Assembly: GCF_007846085.1 (NCBI RefSeq)
Contig: NZ_VOEJ01000013.1
Coordinates: 1-49,254 of the forward strand
Direction of reading: 5' to 3'
Origin: Mucilaginibacter pallidiroseus
Lineage (GTDB): Bacteria > Bacteroidota > Bacteroidia > Sphingobacteriales > Sphingobacteriaceae
DNA: 49,254 nt
Part shown: in pieces, positions 18,080 to 26,747 of the stretch
Layout of the letters: each line of letters begins with the position of its first letter
Numbering within the stretch: the first letter of the stretch is position 1
Notes under the pieces: model-generated
The model's input: the letters and a program-made list of their open reading frames with translations, nothing else
Databases searched by the model: none
What the model was told of the DNA's origin: nothing
Position numbers and translations under genes: made by a program

Positions 18080-19180
18080 TCATCTCACATTCTTCCTTCT
18101 GTTTCTGGCGTAGTCCTCAAATATGTATTCGCCAAGGTTACCCAACGAACTATAAAAGGCTTTGCCGCCATTGGTTTCGGTAAACTTGCGTACAAACTGC
18201 TGCAGGTAAGGGTCTTTTGCTATCATAAACGTTGTGATAGGAATCTTAAGCCTTTTACATTGTGCAGCCATGTTAAGCGTCTTATTAACTACTTTCTTAT
18301 CCAGCCCGATACTGTTTTTATAATAACGTGTACCCTCCTTTAAACAGGTTGGTTTACCATCAGTAATCATAAATATTTGCTTGTTGCTGGTTTTGCGCCT
18401 GCGCAGCATATCTGCTGCCAATTCCAGACCTGCATAAGTATTTGTATGGTACGGGCCAACTTGCAGATAAGGCAAATCCTGCAGACTGATGGGCCAGGCA
18501 TCGTTTCCAAAAACTACAATATCAAGTGTGTCTTTAGGATATTTGGTACGAATCAACTCGGCAAGGGCCATAGCCACTTTTTTTGCCGGGGTAATTCTGT
18601 CCTCGCCGTACAAAATCATAGAGTGCGATATGTCGATCATGAGCACAGTGGACGTAAGCGTTTTATAATCTTTTTCTTCCACCTCCAGGTCACGCTCGGT
18701 CATCATGAAATCGTCGCCAATGCCATGATTAACTTGTGCATTTTGCACAGATTGCGTCATGTCTATCTGGTCCAGGCTATCGCCAAATTCAAATTCGCGG
18801 CGTTCGGCATTTTTTTCATCACCCTGCCCGCTTTGCGGCGAACGGTGGTTGCCCTTTCCTGATTTTTTAAGCTTGCCAAAAATCTCTTCCAATGCCGACT
18901 GGCGGATGCTTTGCTCAGTTTTAGCAGTTATGTTGATTTCGCCGCTTTGGTTATCTTCATTCAGGTAACCTTTTTGTTTAAGCTCATCAATAAAATCGCC
19001 AATGCCGTATTCGTCGTTAGTGATGTTGTACTGCTTGTCAAGCTCGGTGAGCCAAGATAAAGCTTCGCCTGCATCGCCCGATGTATAATTTAATAGCTCC
19101 AGAAATAGTTTAAGTAATTCGTCAAATCCGCCTTTAGGGATTTGGTTGGGTTTAAATTCTGAAAATCCGTAACCACGCAT
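18080..19180 (-). CDS. VWA domain protein, partner of the AAA+ ATPase
   Basis: A 366-residue cytoplasmic protein. The N-terminal half (1-170) is helical and charged. The C-terminal half is a von Willebrand A domain with a complete MIDAS: DISHS (183-187), the Thr in HTNTYAGLE, and the Asp in ITDGKPT. It resembles ChlD/CoxE-type VWA proteins that work with MoxR or ChlI ATPases. It is the upstream gene of the pair; the ATPase starts 135 bases further on. The intact MIDAS suggests metal-dependent binding of a client. The client is unknown, and neighbouring genes give no clue. Confidence 0.9.
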   Translation of the reverse strand: MRGYGFSEFKPNQIPKGGFDELLKLFLELLNYTSGDAGEALSWLTELDKQYNITNDEYGIGDFIDELKQKGYLNEDNQSGEINITAKTEQSIRQSALEEIFGKLKKSGKGNHRSPQSGQGDEKNAERREFEFGDSLDQIDMTQSVQNAQVNHGIGDDFMMTERDLEVEEKDYKTLTSTVLMIDISHSMILYGEDRITPAKKVAMALAELIRTKYPKDTLDIVVFGNDAWPISLQDLPYLQVGPYHTNTYAGLELAADMLRRRKTSNKQIFMITDGKPTCLKEGTRYYKNSIGLDKKVVNKTLNMAAQCKRLKIPITTFMIAKDPYLQQFVRKFTETNGGKAFYSSLGNLGEYIFEDYARNRRKNVR

Positions 19181-19279
19181 AGAGTACCCTTTCTTGATAT
19201 AAAGTAACGGATTATTTGCGTCAAAAGTTTGCCCGCCATGCTGTTAAAAGCAATTGTTAAGCTGATATGACAAATGGAC

Positions 19280-19504
19280 TTATGATATCCTTTCAGCGGT
19301 CATTGATCGAAATTTAATAGACTCCCCAATTTCTAAAGAACCAAGATCATTTAGTTCTAAATATGTTAATGTAGAATCGGTATCACTCATTAATAGGTCT
19401 TTTGCCAGATCTTTAATTGATATTGGATCAGAATCATCAAGTTTGAAACATCTTGCAAAAAGGTCATCAACGGATTTTTCCAACCAGGATCTCCTTGTTG
19501 TCAT
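19280..19504 (-). CDS. Small hypothetical protein coupled to the sugar kinase
   Basis: A 74-residue acidic protein (MTTRRSWLEKSVDDLF...) with no recognised domain, signal or membrane helix. Its ATG overlaps the TAA stop of the PfkB kinase gene (TAATG at 19502-19506, minus strand), which suggests translational coupling. Amphipathic segments (KSVDDLFARCFKL, IKDLAKDLL) look like real coding sequence. It has no recognised relative, and function is unknown. Confidence 0.6.
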   Translation of the reverse strand: MTTRRSWLEKSVDDLFARCFKLDDSDPISIKDLAKDLLMSDTDSTLTYLELNDLGSLEIGESIKFRSMTAERIS

Positions 19505-20391
19505 TATTTATATTCTAACAACTTTTCAGAAGTTATCTCATCAATGTTATAAACCGGGTTTGCGCCGCGCTGACTTGCCACAAACGACCCTACAGCGCAT
19601 GCCTTCTCAACAAGCGGTTGCATAGGCGCATCATTTAACAAACCTGTTATAAACGTGGCTAAAAAGGAGTCGCCTGCACCAACGGTATCTGCAACGGTTA
19701 CTTTAAACCCCGGGTGTTCGTAAAACTCATGATCCTTCCAAACTATGGCGCCATGTTCGCCACGCGTTACACAAATAACCGAGGTATGAAATTTACCATG
19801 AAATTCTTTGATCTTCTCTTTCAGATCGCCCGAATTGCCGTGTATCAGCAGGTCGGCTTCTTCTTCGTTCATCTTTACTACATTGGCGCGAGCTGCTAGG
19901 GCTTCAATAGTCGCCACATCATAATGCGGCGGGCGCAGGTTTACGTCAAATATTTTTAAGCCCTGGCTGGCGTCAAGCACTTCAAGTAAGGTGTCTAACG
20001 ATGTTCTTTGGCGACAGGCCAAACTACCAAAAACAACTGCTCCGGCGTTTTTAGCAGCATTTTCCAGCTCTTTCGTAAATCGAATATTGTCCCATGATAC
20101 AGGCTGTGGTATAATGTAGGTAGCCTGGTTTTGCTCGTCTAACTGTACTGTTACTTCGCAGGTTGGCAGTTTTTCGTCGTGCTGTATCAGGTCGCTGAAC
20201 AGGCCATTGTTTTTCAAAAAATCAGCCAGTTCTTCGCCTGATGCATCGGTACCAACGCTACTTGCAAATTGCACCTCGTTATGCTGCTGTACCAGGTGGC
20301 GGGCAACATTCATAGGCGCTCCGCCTGCTTTTTTAACATCGCCAAAGGCATCCCAAAGTACCTCGCCGTAGCATAGTATGTTTTTGTTCAT
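19504..20391 (-). CDS. PfkB-family carbohydrate kinase (fructokinase-like)
   Basis: A 295-residue ribokinase-fold sugar kinase. The N-terminal signature is GGAPMNVARHL (23-33) and the C-terminal PfkB signature DTVGAGDSFLATFITGLL, which holds the catalytic Asp and anion hole. It most resembles bacterial fructokinases that make fructose-6-phosphate from fructose and ATP. Length is normal. No transporter or sucrose hydrolase lies beside it. It is followed with overlap by a small ORF. The family call is firm; the exact sugar is inferred. Confidence 0.9.
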   Translation of the reverse strand: MNKNILCYGEVLWDAFGDVKKAGGAPMNVARHLVQQHNEVQFASSVGTDASGEELADFLKNNGLFSDLIQHDEKLPTCEVTVQLDEQNQATYIIPQPVSWDNIRFTKELENAAKNAGAVVFGSLACRQRTSLDTLLEVLDASQGLKIFDVNLRPPHYDVATIEALAARANVVKMNEEEADLLIHGNSGDLKEKIKEFHGKFHTSVICVTRGEHGAIVWKDHEFYEHPGFKVTVADTVGAGDSFLATFITGLLNDAPMQPLVEKACAVGSFVASQRGANPVYNIDEITSEKLLEYK

Positions 20392-20510
20392 TTCGTTTTG
20401 ATCGGTTGAAACGTAAAGCTAATTCATTTAAATGATAAGCCGACAGCTATTAAACTTATTGCCGTAATTATGACATAAACTGCGCGCTACGATTTAAGTT
20501 TTGAAAAAAA

Positions 20511-20607
20511 GCCTTCGGCAAGTTCAAGGGTTGACTTTTTCTAATCGGGTCTGTTGAGCCTGCCGAAACATTTTCCGTTTTTATGCCTTCGACAAGCTCA
20601 GGCTGGC
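20511..20607. repeat. Dispersed intergenic repeat words (GCCTTCGACAAGCTCAGGCTGGC family)
   Basis: The spacer between the kinase and cupin genes holds two direct copies of the type GCCTTCGRCAAGYTCA (20511 and 20585). An inverted copy (TTGAGCCTGCCGAAAC) lies between them, near 20554-20569. This looks like a degenerated mobile palindromic element. The rest of the 20392-20644 spacer shows no gene. Confidence 0.5.
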
Positions 20608-20644
20608 TCTTATAATTATTTGTGAGGAAATTAAGCGTCACTGC

Positions 20645-21526
20645 TTAATATGGCTTTCCCTTTGCCAACTCTTTAGCCGCGCGCTTAATGGCTAGCCGTT
20701 CGCGAAAAATCGAGTAATTTTGTTTAAAAGTCATTTTAAGTAGGCTGTCCAATCCGCCTTTAACGGCAAGGTTATATAAGCTGGCCGCCTTGCGGGCAAC
20801 AGATGCATCCCAGGCACGCAGGCTCAGCGAGTAGGAGCCATCAATGTACTTCATCCAATGCCAGTAGCCGGTTGGCATAAATAGGGTATCGCCATGCTCA
20901 AGGAAGGCTTCGGTACCCTCAACGCCATTAAGTGCCGGGAATTTTTTAATATCAGGGTTTAATACATCAAAGTCCTCCAAAGCGTAGGTGGCATTAGGCA
21001 GGCAGTAAAGGCGGCGTTTCCATTTGTTCTCGAATAAAATTACGTGTTTGCGCCCGCCAAAATGGGTATGGAAAATATGCGGCAGGTCGATGTCGTAATG
21101 CAGAAAGGTAACCGAATTTGAGCCGCCAAAAAACATGGCAGGCATACTTTCCAAAAAACCGCCCATTAGATCTTTTGGTAATACAATATCGTCCAGCAGT
21201 TGCGGGGCCTGTTTAAATATATTGAAGAAAAATATACGCAACTCGGTATGCGAGCTTGTAATCAAATCGATATAATCATCAAAAGGCATCTCTGCAGCAG
21301 CCGAGTTGATGGGTTTTGAAGCGTCGGCCTTAGAGTTATCGTACAACGGCACTACCTTTTTACCAACAACTTCCTTAAGGTATTCGGGCGTCCATTTTTC
21401 TCTGGCGGGCCATGTTTTGGTTAAGCCTTTTATAATAAGCGGGCGGCGCGGCTTCAAATATTTTTCCCGGAAATCTTCCGGACTAATCAGGTCAACGGTA
21501 TCAATAGGTTGCAATTTAAAGCCCAT
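20645..21526 (-). CDS. Cupin-like/JmjC-domain Fe(II)/2-oxoglutarate hydroxylase family protein (downstream copy)
   Basis: A 293-residue protein of the cupin_8 (JmjC, FIH-like) family. The core carries the metal triad: His143 and Asp145 in FLHYDID and distal His223 in GYWHWM. A basic residue for 2-oxoglutarate lies in GGRKHVILF (Lys160). The N-terminal region (SPEDFREKYLKPRRPLIIKG) is the typical entry to these enzymes, which hydroxylate protein, tRNA or small substrates. It is paralogous along its whole length to the next gene upstream, 120 bases away, so this is a tandem duplication. The substrate is unknown. Confidence 0.88.
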   Translation of the reverse strand: MGFKLQPIDTVDLISPEDFREKYLKPRRPLIIKGLTKTWPAREKWTPEYLKEVVGKKVVPLYDNSKADASKPINSAAAEMPFDDYIDLITSSHTELRIFFFNIFKQAPQLLDDIVLPKDLMGGFLESMPAMFFGGSNSVTFLHYDIDLPHIFHTHFGGRKHVILFENKWKRRLYCLPNATYALEDFDVLNPDIKKFPALNGVEGTEAFLEHGDTLFMPTGYWHWMKYIDGSYSLSLRAWDASVARKAASLYNLAVKGGLDSLLKMTFKQNYSIFRERLAIKRAAKELAKGKPY

Positions 21527-21646
21527 TTTTTTAAACGCCGGGGCGTAAATAGTTGCTTAGGGCACAACAATTACCCGGATTTGTCAAAATAACGAAAACT
21601 AAATGCACAACCTGTTAAGGGCAGGTTAAATTACGGTATTGGCTTA

Positions 21647-22525
21647 TCAAGGTTTACCGGAAGCCAAAGCCTTATTTGCACGTTTTACAGCCAGCTTTTC
21701 TTTCCAGGCCATGTAGTCGCCTTTGAAACGGGCTTTCATGATATCATCAAATTTGCGCTGAATGGTTAAGTTGTAAAGGCTTTTAGCCTTGATGGCCCAA
21801 CTACTGTCCCAGGCGCGTAAGGAAATGGAGAATGAACCATCCAGATATTTCATCCAATGCCAAAAGCCCGTTGGCATAAATAGGGTATCACCATGTTCTA
21901 GAATTGCCTCCTGCCCCTCAATACCATCAAGTGCCGGGAACTTGCTAAAATCCGGGTTCTCGATGTCATAATCCTCAAGCGCGTAGGTTGCAAAAGGGAT
22001 TTTATAAAGGCGCTCGCTCCATTTATTATCAAACAACATTACATGCTTGCGGCCGTTGAAATGTGTATGAAAAATATGTGCCAGGTCAATATCGTAATGT
22101 AAAAACGTTACTGAGCCTTTGCCGCCAAAAAACATGTTTGGGTATTTGTCTAAAAATCCGCCCATTAAATCGGTAGGGGAGCGATAATCGTCAATTAAGC
22201 CGGGTGCATGCTTTATCGGGTCGAATAGAAATATGCGCAGATCTGTGGGCTGGCTTTGTATAAGGTCAATATAATCGCCAAACTTCATTTCGGCGGCCGA
22301 TGCGTTGATTGGCTTGGCAGGGTCGGCCTTGGAACTGTCATACAGCGGCACGGTTTTATCGCCAACTATTTCTTTAAGATAATCAAAGGTCCACTTTTGC
22401 AGGGCAGGCCAGCTTTGGGTTGCCTTGCGGATAACTAATGGTTTGCGTGGCTTTAAATAGTTATTAATAAAATCGTCTTTGCTAATATTATCAACCCTGT
22501 CAATAGGGGTAAGGGACAAGCTCAT
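21647..22525 (-). CDS. Cupin-like/JmjC-domain Fe(II)/2-oxoglutarate hydroxylase family protein (upstream copy)
   Basis: A 292-residue paralogue of the neighbouring cupin_8 protein. It has the same triad (HYDID and FWHWM motifs) and the same 2-oxoglutarate-type GRKHVMLF segment. The start at 22525 (MSLSLTPIDRVDNIS) is chosen because it aligns with the start of the sister protein (MGFKLQPIDTVDLIS); an ATG at 22537 is also in frame. A good promoter (TTTG, 18-base spacer, TATTTTTG) lies just upstream. Both copies keep all catalytic residues, so both are probably active. Confidence 0.87.
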   Translation of the reverse strand: MSLSLTPIDRVDNISKDDFINNYLKPRKPLVIRKATQSWPALQKWTFDYLKEIVGDKTVPLYDSSKADPAKPINASAAEMKFGDYIDLIQSQPTDLRIFLFDPIKHAPGLIDDYRSPTDLMGGFLDKYPNMFFGGKGSVTFLHYDIDLAHIFHTHFNGRKHVMLFDNKWSERLYKIPFATYALEDYDIENPDFSKFPALDGIEGQEAILEHGDTLFMPTGFWHWMKYLDGSFSISLRAWDSSWAIKAKSLYNLTIQRKFDDIMKARFKGDYMAWKEKLAVKRANKALASGKP

Positions 22526-22545
22526 ATTGGTCAACATTAAAAGTT

Positions 22546-22575
22546 CAAAAATAGCTAATTGCCAATATTACCAAA
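22546..22575 (-). promoter_or_regulatory. Bacteroidota-type promoter for the tandem cupin genes
   Basis: On the minus strand, TTTG (22575-22572) is followed by an 18-base spacer and TATTTTTG (22553-22546). This matches the -33 TTTG / -7 TAnnTTTG consensus of Bacteroidota primary sigma promoters. It is the best-formed promoter noticed in the window. Confidence 0.5.
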
Positions 22576-22606
22576 TCATTAACAATGCTTTTTATATTTT
22601 GCTGAC

Positions 22607-22650
22607 AAAAAACAAAGCCTGCCACTAAACAGCAGCAGGCTTTGTTTTTT
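22607..22650 (-). terminator. Rho-independent terminator after the fasciclin gene
   Basis: AAAAAACAAAGCCTGC pairs with GCAGGCTTTGTTTTTT across a 12-base loop. On the minus strand it ends in a T tract, 93 bases after the fasciclin stop codon. Confidence 0.88.
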
Positions 22651-22742
22651 ATAGGTAGATGTGTTATTACTTATCAATACACGCCCCGCATATAACAATC
22701 GCTTTGTTGCTGAATTGTTAAGGGCAATGTGTTTTAAGCTAT

Positions 22743-23291
22743 TTAGTTAGGCATTAATACCGTGTTTACAACGTGTATTACACCGTTGCTTTGGTTAACA
22801 TCCGGAATGGTTACCCATGATTTTCCGCCTTTTTCGTCAACCAGGTAAATTTTCTTGCCTTGAGCCATAGCAGTTAGGGTGCCACCGCTTACAGTTTTTA
22901 ATTCGGCTTTGCCTTTACCTGCTTTAATTTTCTTCAACAGTTCGGCTGCGCTATGCTTACCTGCTACCACGTGGTAGGTTAAAATTTTGGTAAGGGTAGC
23001 TTTGTTTTCTGGTTTGGTAAGTGTTTCAACTGTTCCGGCAGGTAATTTATCGAAAGCCTCGTTGGTTGGTGCAAATACTGTAAATGGTCCTTTTGATTCC
23101 AAAGTTTCAACCAGGCCTGCAGCTTTTACAGCAGCTACAAGGGTAGTGTGGTCTTTAGAGTTAACTGCATTTTCAACAATGTTTTTTGTTGGGTACATAG
23201 CAGCGCCCCCAACCATTTTGGTTTGGGCATAAGTTTTTGGTGCAAACGCGACAGCCACTACAGCTAATGCCGCAATAATTAATTTTTTCAT
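22743..23291 (-). CDS. Secreted fasciclin (FAS1) domain protein
   Basis: A 182-residue protein with a signal peptide (MKKLIIAALAVVAVAFAPKTYAQ) and one FAS1 domain covering the rest. The H1 motif is GPFTVFAPTNEAFDKLP, followed by LTKILTYHVVAGKHSA, and the H2-like NGVIHVVNTVLMPN forms the extreme C-terminus. FAS1 proteins act in adhesion or extracellular binding. Single gene with its own terminator. Confidence 0.95.
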   Translation of the reverse strand: MKKLIIAALAVVAVAFAPKTYAQTKMVGGAAMYPTKNIVENAVNSKDHTTLVAAVKAAGLVETLESKGPFTVFAPTNEAFDKLPAGTVETLTKPENKATLTKILTYHVVAGKHSAAELLKKIKAGKGKAELKTVSGGTLTAMAQGKKIYLVDEKGGKSWVTIPDVNQSNGVIHVVNTVLMPN

Positions 23292-23467
23292 CAGTAATGT
23301 TTTTTGTTTTTAATAAAGCTGGTTCAATTGCGCGTTTTTTATTTTACCGGTAGCGCAATGTTTTTACTTCATCTTAAGGTGTTTGTTGTTTAATAGAAGA
23401 TACGCCGATATCTGAGAGGCGGTTTTCTAAAGCACAAAAAAATTATACAACTCAGTGCTATAGCTGG

Positions 23468-24598
23468 TTATTGCTCGTCAAAAAACAGGCTTGCGGCTAT
23501 GTTATCAGCATACAGCTTGCCTTGCCTGCTCAATTTAAGGCAACTGTTATCTTTAATAATGCGGCCTTCGCTAATGTGTTTTTGGGCATTGGCAAGTAAA
23601 ATAGCAGCGGCACCCATTGCAAATTCATCAAGCTTGGTAAGGCTGATTCCCCATTGCGTGCGTAGAGCCGTCATAATATATTCATTAAGCCGATTGGTTT
23701 CTGTAAGTAGTTCCTGTTCGGCCGGAAGGTTGCCGACGGTTATTTCAGCAATATATTTTGAATTGTTAGCAATATTCCATTGGCGTGTTGCACCATTGAA
23801 TGAATGTGCCGATGGGCCCACGCCCAGATAGTTTACGCCACGCCAGTAGTTGGAGTTATGGCGCGAATAATGCCCCGGTTTGCAAAAATTCGAAATTTCA
23901 TATTGCTCAAAGCCATTTGCCTCCATGGCATCAAGCATCAGTATAAACTGGTTTGCGCTTTGCTGCTCATTCATGGGTGGCTGTTTCTTTTTACTGATAA
24001 AGGCAGCTAAGGCAGTTTGTGGCTCTACCGTCATGCTGTAAGCAGACAGGTGCGGAATCTGCAAATCAAACATCTTTTGCAGGTTGTGTTTCCACTTTGC
24101 ATCGGAAAGTAAAGGGTATCCGTAAATCAGGTCGGCAGTGATGTTTTCAAAGCCGGCATCCTGAACGCGCTTAACCGAGGCTTCGGCCTCATGGGCGCGA
24201 TGTGCGCGATTCATCCAAGCCAAATCTTCATCAAAAAAAGATTGAATGCCAATGCTAAAGCGATTGATAGGCGTTTGGCGTAAAGCTTTAACCTTTTGCT
24301 GGTCCAGGTCGTCAGGATTCGCCTCAAGAGTTATTTCGGCATCGGGCGCTACGTTGTGCATACATACAACGCTATCAATAAGGCCGGAAACTTCATCTGC
24401 AGATAATACTGATGGTGTGCCCCCACCAAAATAAATCGTCTTTACAGTTTCATTTTGGAGGTAGGCTTTTTGCAAAAAAAGCTCTTGTTGCAGGGCCAGT
24501 ATCATTTCATCTTTATAGCGTGCCGACGTACTGAAATGAAAGTCGCAGTAGTGGCATGCCTGTTTGCAAAATGGTATATGTAGATAGATCCCCGCCAT
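23468..24598 (-). CDS. hemW: Radical SAM family heme chaperone HemW
   Basis: A 376-residue protein of the HemW/HemN-like family. The radical SAM Cys triad is in HIPFCKQACHYCDFH (Cys11, Cys15, Cys18). The SAM-binding GGGTPS follows, then GIQSF and the YEISNFCKPGHYSRHNSNYWRG segment. HemW proteins bind heme and deliver it to target proteins; they are often mislabelled coproporphyrinogen III oxidase. It is divergent from the DUF4271-hemD genes, so two heme-related genes lie close together. Confidence 0.93.
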   Translation of the reverse strand: MAGIYLHIPFCKQACHYCDFHFSTSARYKDEMILALQQELFLQKAYLQNETVKTIYFGGGTPSVLSADEVSGLIDSVVCMHNVAPDAEITLEANPDDLDQQKVKALRQTPINRFSIGIQSFFDEDLAWMNRAHRAHEAEASVKRVQDAGFENITADLIYGYPLLSDAKWKHNLQKMFDLQIPHLSAYSMTVEPQTALAAFISKKKQPPMNEQQSANQFILMLDAMEANGFEQYEISNFCKPGHYSRHNSNYWRGVNYLGVGPSAHSFNGATRQWNIANNSKYIAEITVGNLPAEQELLTETNRLNEYIMTALRTQWGISLTKLDEFAMGAAAILLANAQKHISEGRIIKDNSCLKLSRQGKLYADNIAASLFFDEQ

Positions 24599-24692
24599 TG
24601 CGCAAAAATCGCATTATTAATTTAAATAACACAAAGCTTTGATATAAGGGACGTTTGACTTAGTTAATATTTCGCTTACTCTAATTATTGCG

Positions 24693-24700
24693 TAATTTTG
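24693..24700 (+). promoter_or_regulatory. Candidate -7 box (TAATTTTG) for DUF4271-hemD
   Basis: TAATTTTG matches TAnnTTTG and ends 9 bases before the ATG at 24710. The -33 region has only a weak TTCG match, so this is tentative. Confidence 0.3.
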
Positions 24701-24709
24701 CGGCCAATT

Positions 24710-25717
24710 ATGCGGCGTTTGTTCAGTTTACTATTGTTAATGCTTTGTTGCCTCAGTTTTGCCTATGCACAGCAGCCCGACAGCACTGCCGATCAGGATG
24801 AGCAAGCAACGGCAGACACGGCACCGGTAGTACGCAGGCGTTTCACCGGCCCTTTACCTTTTCTTGACTCCGTTGCACACGCTGCCGAATTGCGGCAGCA
24901 GCAAATATCCGATTCATTAAACATGGTGTATGTTGCTGCGCCGGATGCTGCACGCCCCAATTTATATGTAGACAGCATTTTGAAGGCCAACGTTTACAAG
25001 GGGAATCACTATCTCGATCTTAGTCTTAAATCAAAAAGTATACAAGGCTACGGGCACAACCGGCCCACGCGTGATGCCTGGGTAATTGCCGTTATTATTG
25101 CGCTTTTGTTATTTACTTCGGCTCTTAATATAACCTCTACCAAGGATATGCGCAGCGTATTCCAGTCGTTTTACGTTAGGCGCACCGGCAATGCCGCGGG
25201 TAAGGAAGACAGCCCGATAAACGCGTGGACATTTATAGGTTTGTTCTTACTGTTTGGATTTACCTCGGGTATATTCCTGTACCTGCTCACAAATGGGTAT
25301 TACAAAGTGTATTACACCGTGGCTGGTGTCCAGTTGTTTTTTACTTTGTCGGTAGTTATCATCACGCTGTTTGCAAGCAAGTTTTTGGTGCTGAAATTTT
25401 TAGGGTTCGTGTTTGATATCAGCAAGTTGGTAAGTGAGTATATCCGGGCACTTTCACTAACTTATTTTAATATAACGTTTGTTTTTTTGCCTGTAGCGCT
25501 GTGCTTTAGCCTCATTGCCGATAAGTTTATACCTTATTTGCTTGTAATAACATTATTGTTGGTCATCGTAATTTTTGTTTGGCAGTATTTGCGCAGTAGC
25601 GTAGGCATCATTTCTAATTTCCGATTTCACAAGTTTTATTTATTTGTGTATCTTTGTGCCCTCGAAATTTGCCCTATTTTAATACTAATTAAGGCACTTA
25701 ATATCGGATTTAGGTAG
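24710..25717 (+). CDS. DUF4271 domain membrane protein
   Basis: A 335-residue protein with an N-terminal signal-like helix (MRRLFSLLLLMLCCLSFAYAQ) and a Pro/Asp-rich periplasmic segment to about residue 120. About six membrane helices follow from residue 125 to the C-terminus. It matches the layout of DUF4271 proteins, which are found only in Bacteroidota next to hemD. ATG 24710 is chosen over an in-frame TTG at 24698, which would overlap the -7 box. HemD follows 13 bases later, and the gldK operon lies beyond. Function unknown. Confidence 0.82.
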   Translation: MRRLFSLLLLMLCCLSFAYAQQPDSTADQDEQATADTAPVVRRRFTGPLPFLDSVAHAAELRQQQISDSLNMVYVAAPDAARPNLYVDSILKANVYKGNHYLDLSLKSKSIQGYGHNRPTRDAWVIAVIIALLLFTSALNITSTKDMRSVFQSFYVRRTGNAAGKEDSPINAWTFIGLFLLFGFTSGIFLYLLTNGYYKVYYTVAGVQLFFTLSVVIITLFASKFLVLKFLGFVFDISKLVSEYIRALSLTYFNITFVFLPVALCFSLIADKFIPYLLVITLLLVIVIFVWQYLRSSVGIISNFRFHKFYLFVYLCALEICPILILIKALNIGFR

Positions 25718-25730
25718 TAATAATATAGCA

Positions 25731-26489
25731 TTGGAAGACAGAAGAAAAAAGGTTAAGAGCATTTTAGTTACCTTGCCAAAACCTGAAAATGATAAAAACC
25801 CATACGCTGAGTTGGCAAAAAAACTCAATCTGAAAATAGACTTCCGGTCTTTTATTCACGTTGAGGGTGTGCCCGCGAAAGATTTTCGTAAGGAAAAAAT
25901 TAATCTGGCCGATTTTACCGCTGTGATTTTTACCAGCCGTAATTCTGCCGATCATTTTTTCCGCATTTGCGAGGAAATGCGCTTCGAGGTACCTGCAGAA
26001 ATGAAGTATTTTTGCCTTTCAGAAACCATTGCCCTTTATCTTCAAAAGTATATTCAATACCGTAAGCGTAAAATATTTTTCGGTAAGCAAACCGCTGCAG
26101 ATTTGGCAGAGGTGCTTAAAAAACACAACAACGAGAAATTTTTATACCCTTGCTCGGACGTTGCGGCCGAAGAAACGCAAAAGTTTTTGCTTGATAATGG
26201 CTATAATTTTACGCCTGCCGTGCTCTTCCGCACAGTATGCAGCGACCTAAGCGATTTGGCCGATGTTTTTTATGACGTTATTGCCTTCTTTAGTCCGTCG
26301 AGCATACAGTCTTTATATCAAAACTTCCCCGACTTTAAACAGAATAATACCCGTATTGCAGCTTTCGGCGCAACTACGCACAAAGCTGTTTTACAAGCCG
26401 GTTTAATTCTTGATATACCGGCACCTACCCCTGCCGCGCCGTCTATGACAATGGCTATTGACCAGTATGTAAAACTGGCTAATAAATAA
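25731..26489 (+). CDS. hemD: Uroporphyrinogen-III synthase
   Basis: A 252-residue enzyme that cyclises hydroxymethylbilane to uroporphyrinogen III in heme synthesis. It has the family two-domain layout with ILVTLPKPE, ADFTAVIFTSRNSADHFF, YPCSDVAAEETQKFLLDNGY, FFSPSSIQSL and FGATTHKAV in order. The start is a TTG codon: no ATG occurs in frame for more than 80 codons, and MEDRRKKVKSILVTLPKP is the expected N-terminus. It is separated from DUF4271 by 13 bases and probably co-transcribed. No other hem biosynthesis gene is in the window. Confidence 0.9.
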   Translation: MEDRRKKVKSILVTLPKPENDKNPYAELAKKLNLKIDFRSFIHVEGVPAKDFRKEKINLADFTAVIFTSRNSADHFFRICEEMRFEVPAEMKYFCLSETIALYLQKYIQYRKRKIFFGKQTAADLAEVLKKHNNEKFLYPCSDVAAEETQKFLLDNGYNFTPAVLFRTVCSDLSDLADVFYDVIAFFSPSSIQSLYQNFPDFKQNNTRIAAFGATTHKAVLQAGLILDIPAPTPAAPSMTMAIDQYVKLANK

Positions 26490-26747
26490 GCGCTTACATC
26501 TTTTTATCCTTGCTGCAACCAAACAGTTAATTTTATCGTATAAAGAGGAAAAATATTAAGGGACGACGAAAACTTTTTGTTTGTTTGGTCATTCCTTGCG
26601 GTAGCAGCCGCTTAAAATATTTTCTTAATTGTGAGTTTAACTGTTATTGCCAACAAATTTTGCCCTTGCTTAATGTATTTTTAATATATTCGGGCATATA
26701 TTTCTGTTCGTATTAACAGTTAGCGTGTACAGACTTTTGGATTGAAG

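Noticed and set aside
23468..24598. Annotation as oxygen-independent coproporphyrinogen III oxidase (HemN)
   Set aside because: The short N-terminus and the HIPFCKQACHYCDFH context match the heme chaperone HemW.
26490..26747. Possible small RNA or riboswitch upstream of gldK
   Set aside because: The 258-base gap is AT-rich with no clear conserved fold or terminator; I see nothing supportable beyond an unlocated gldK promoter.
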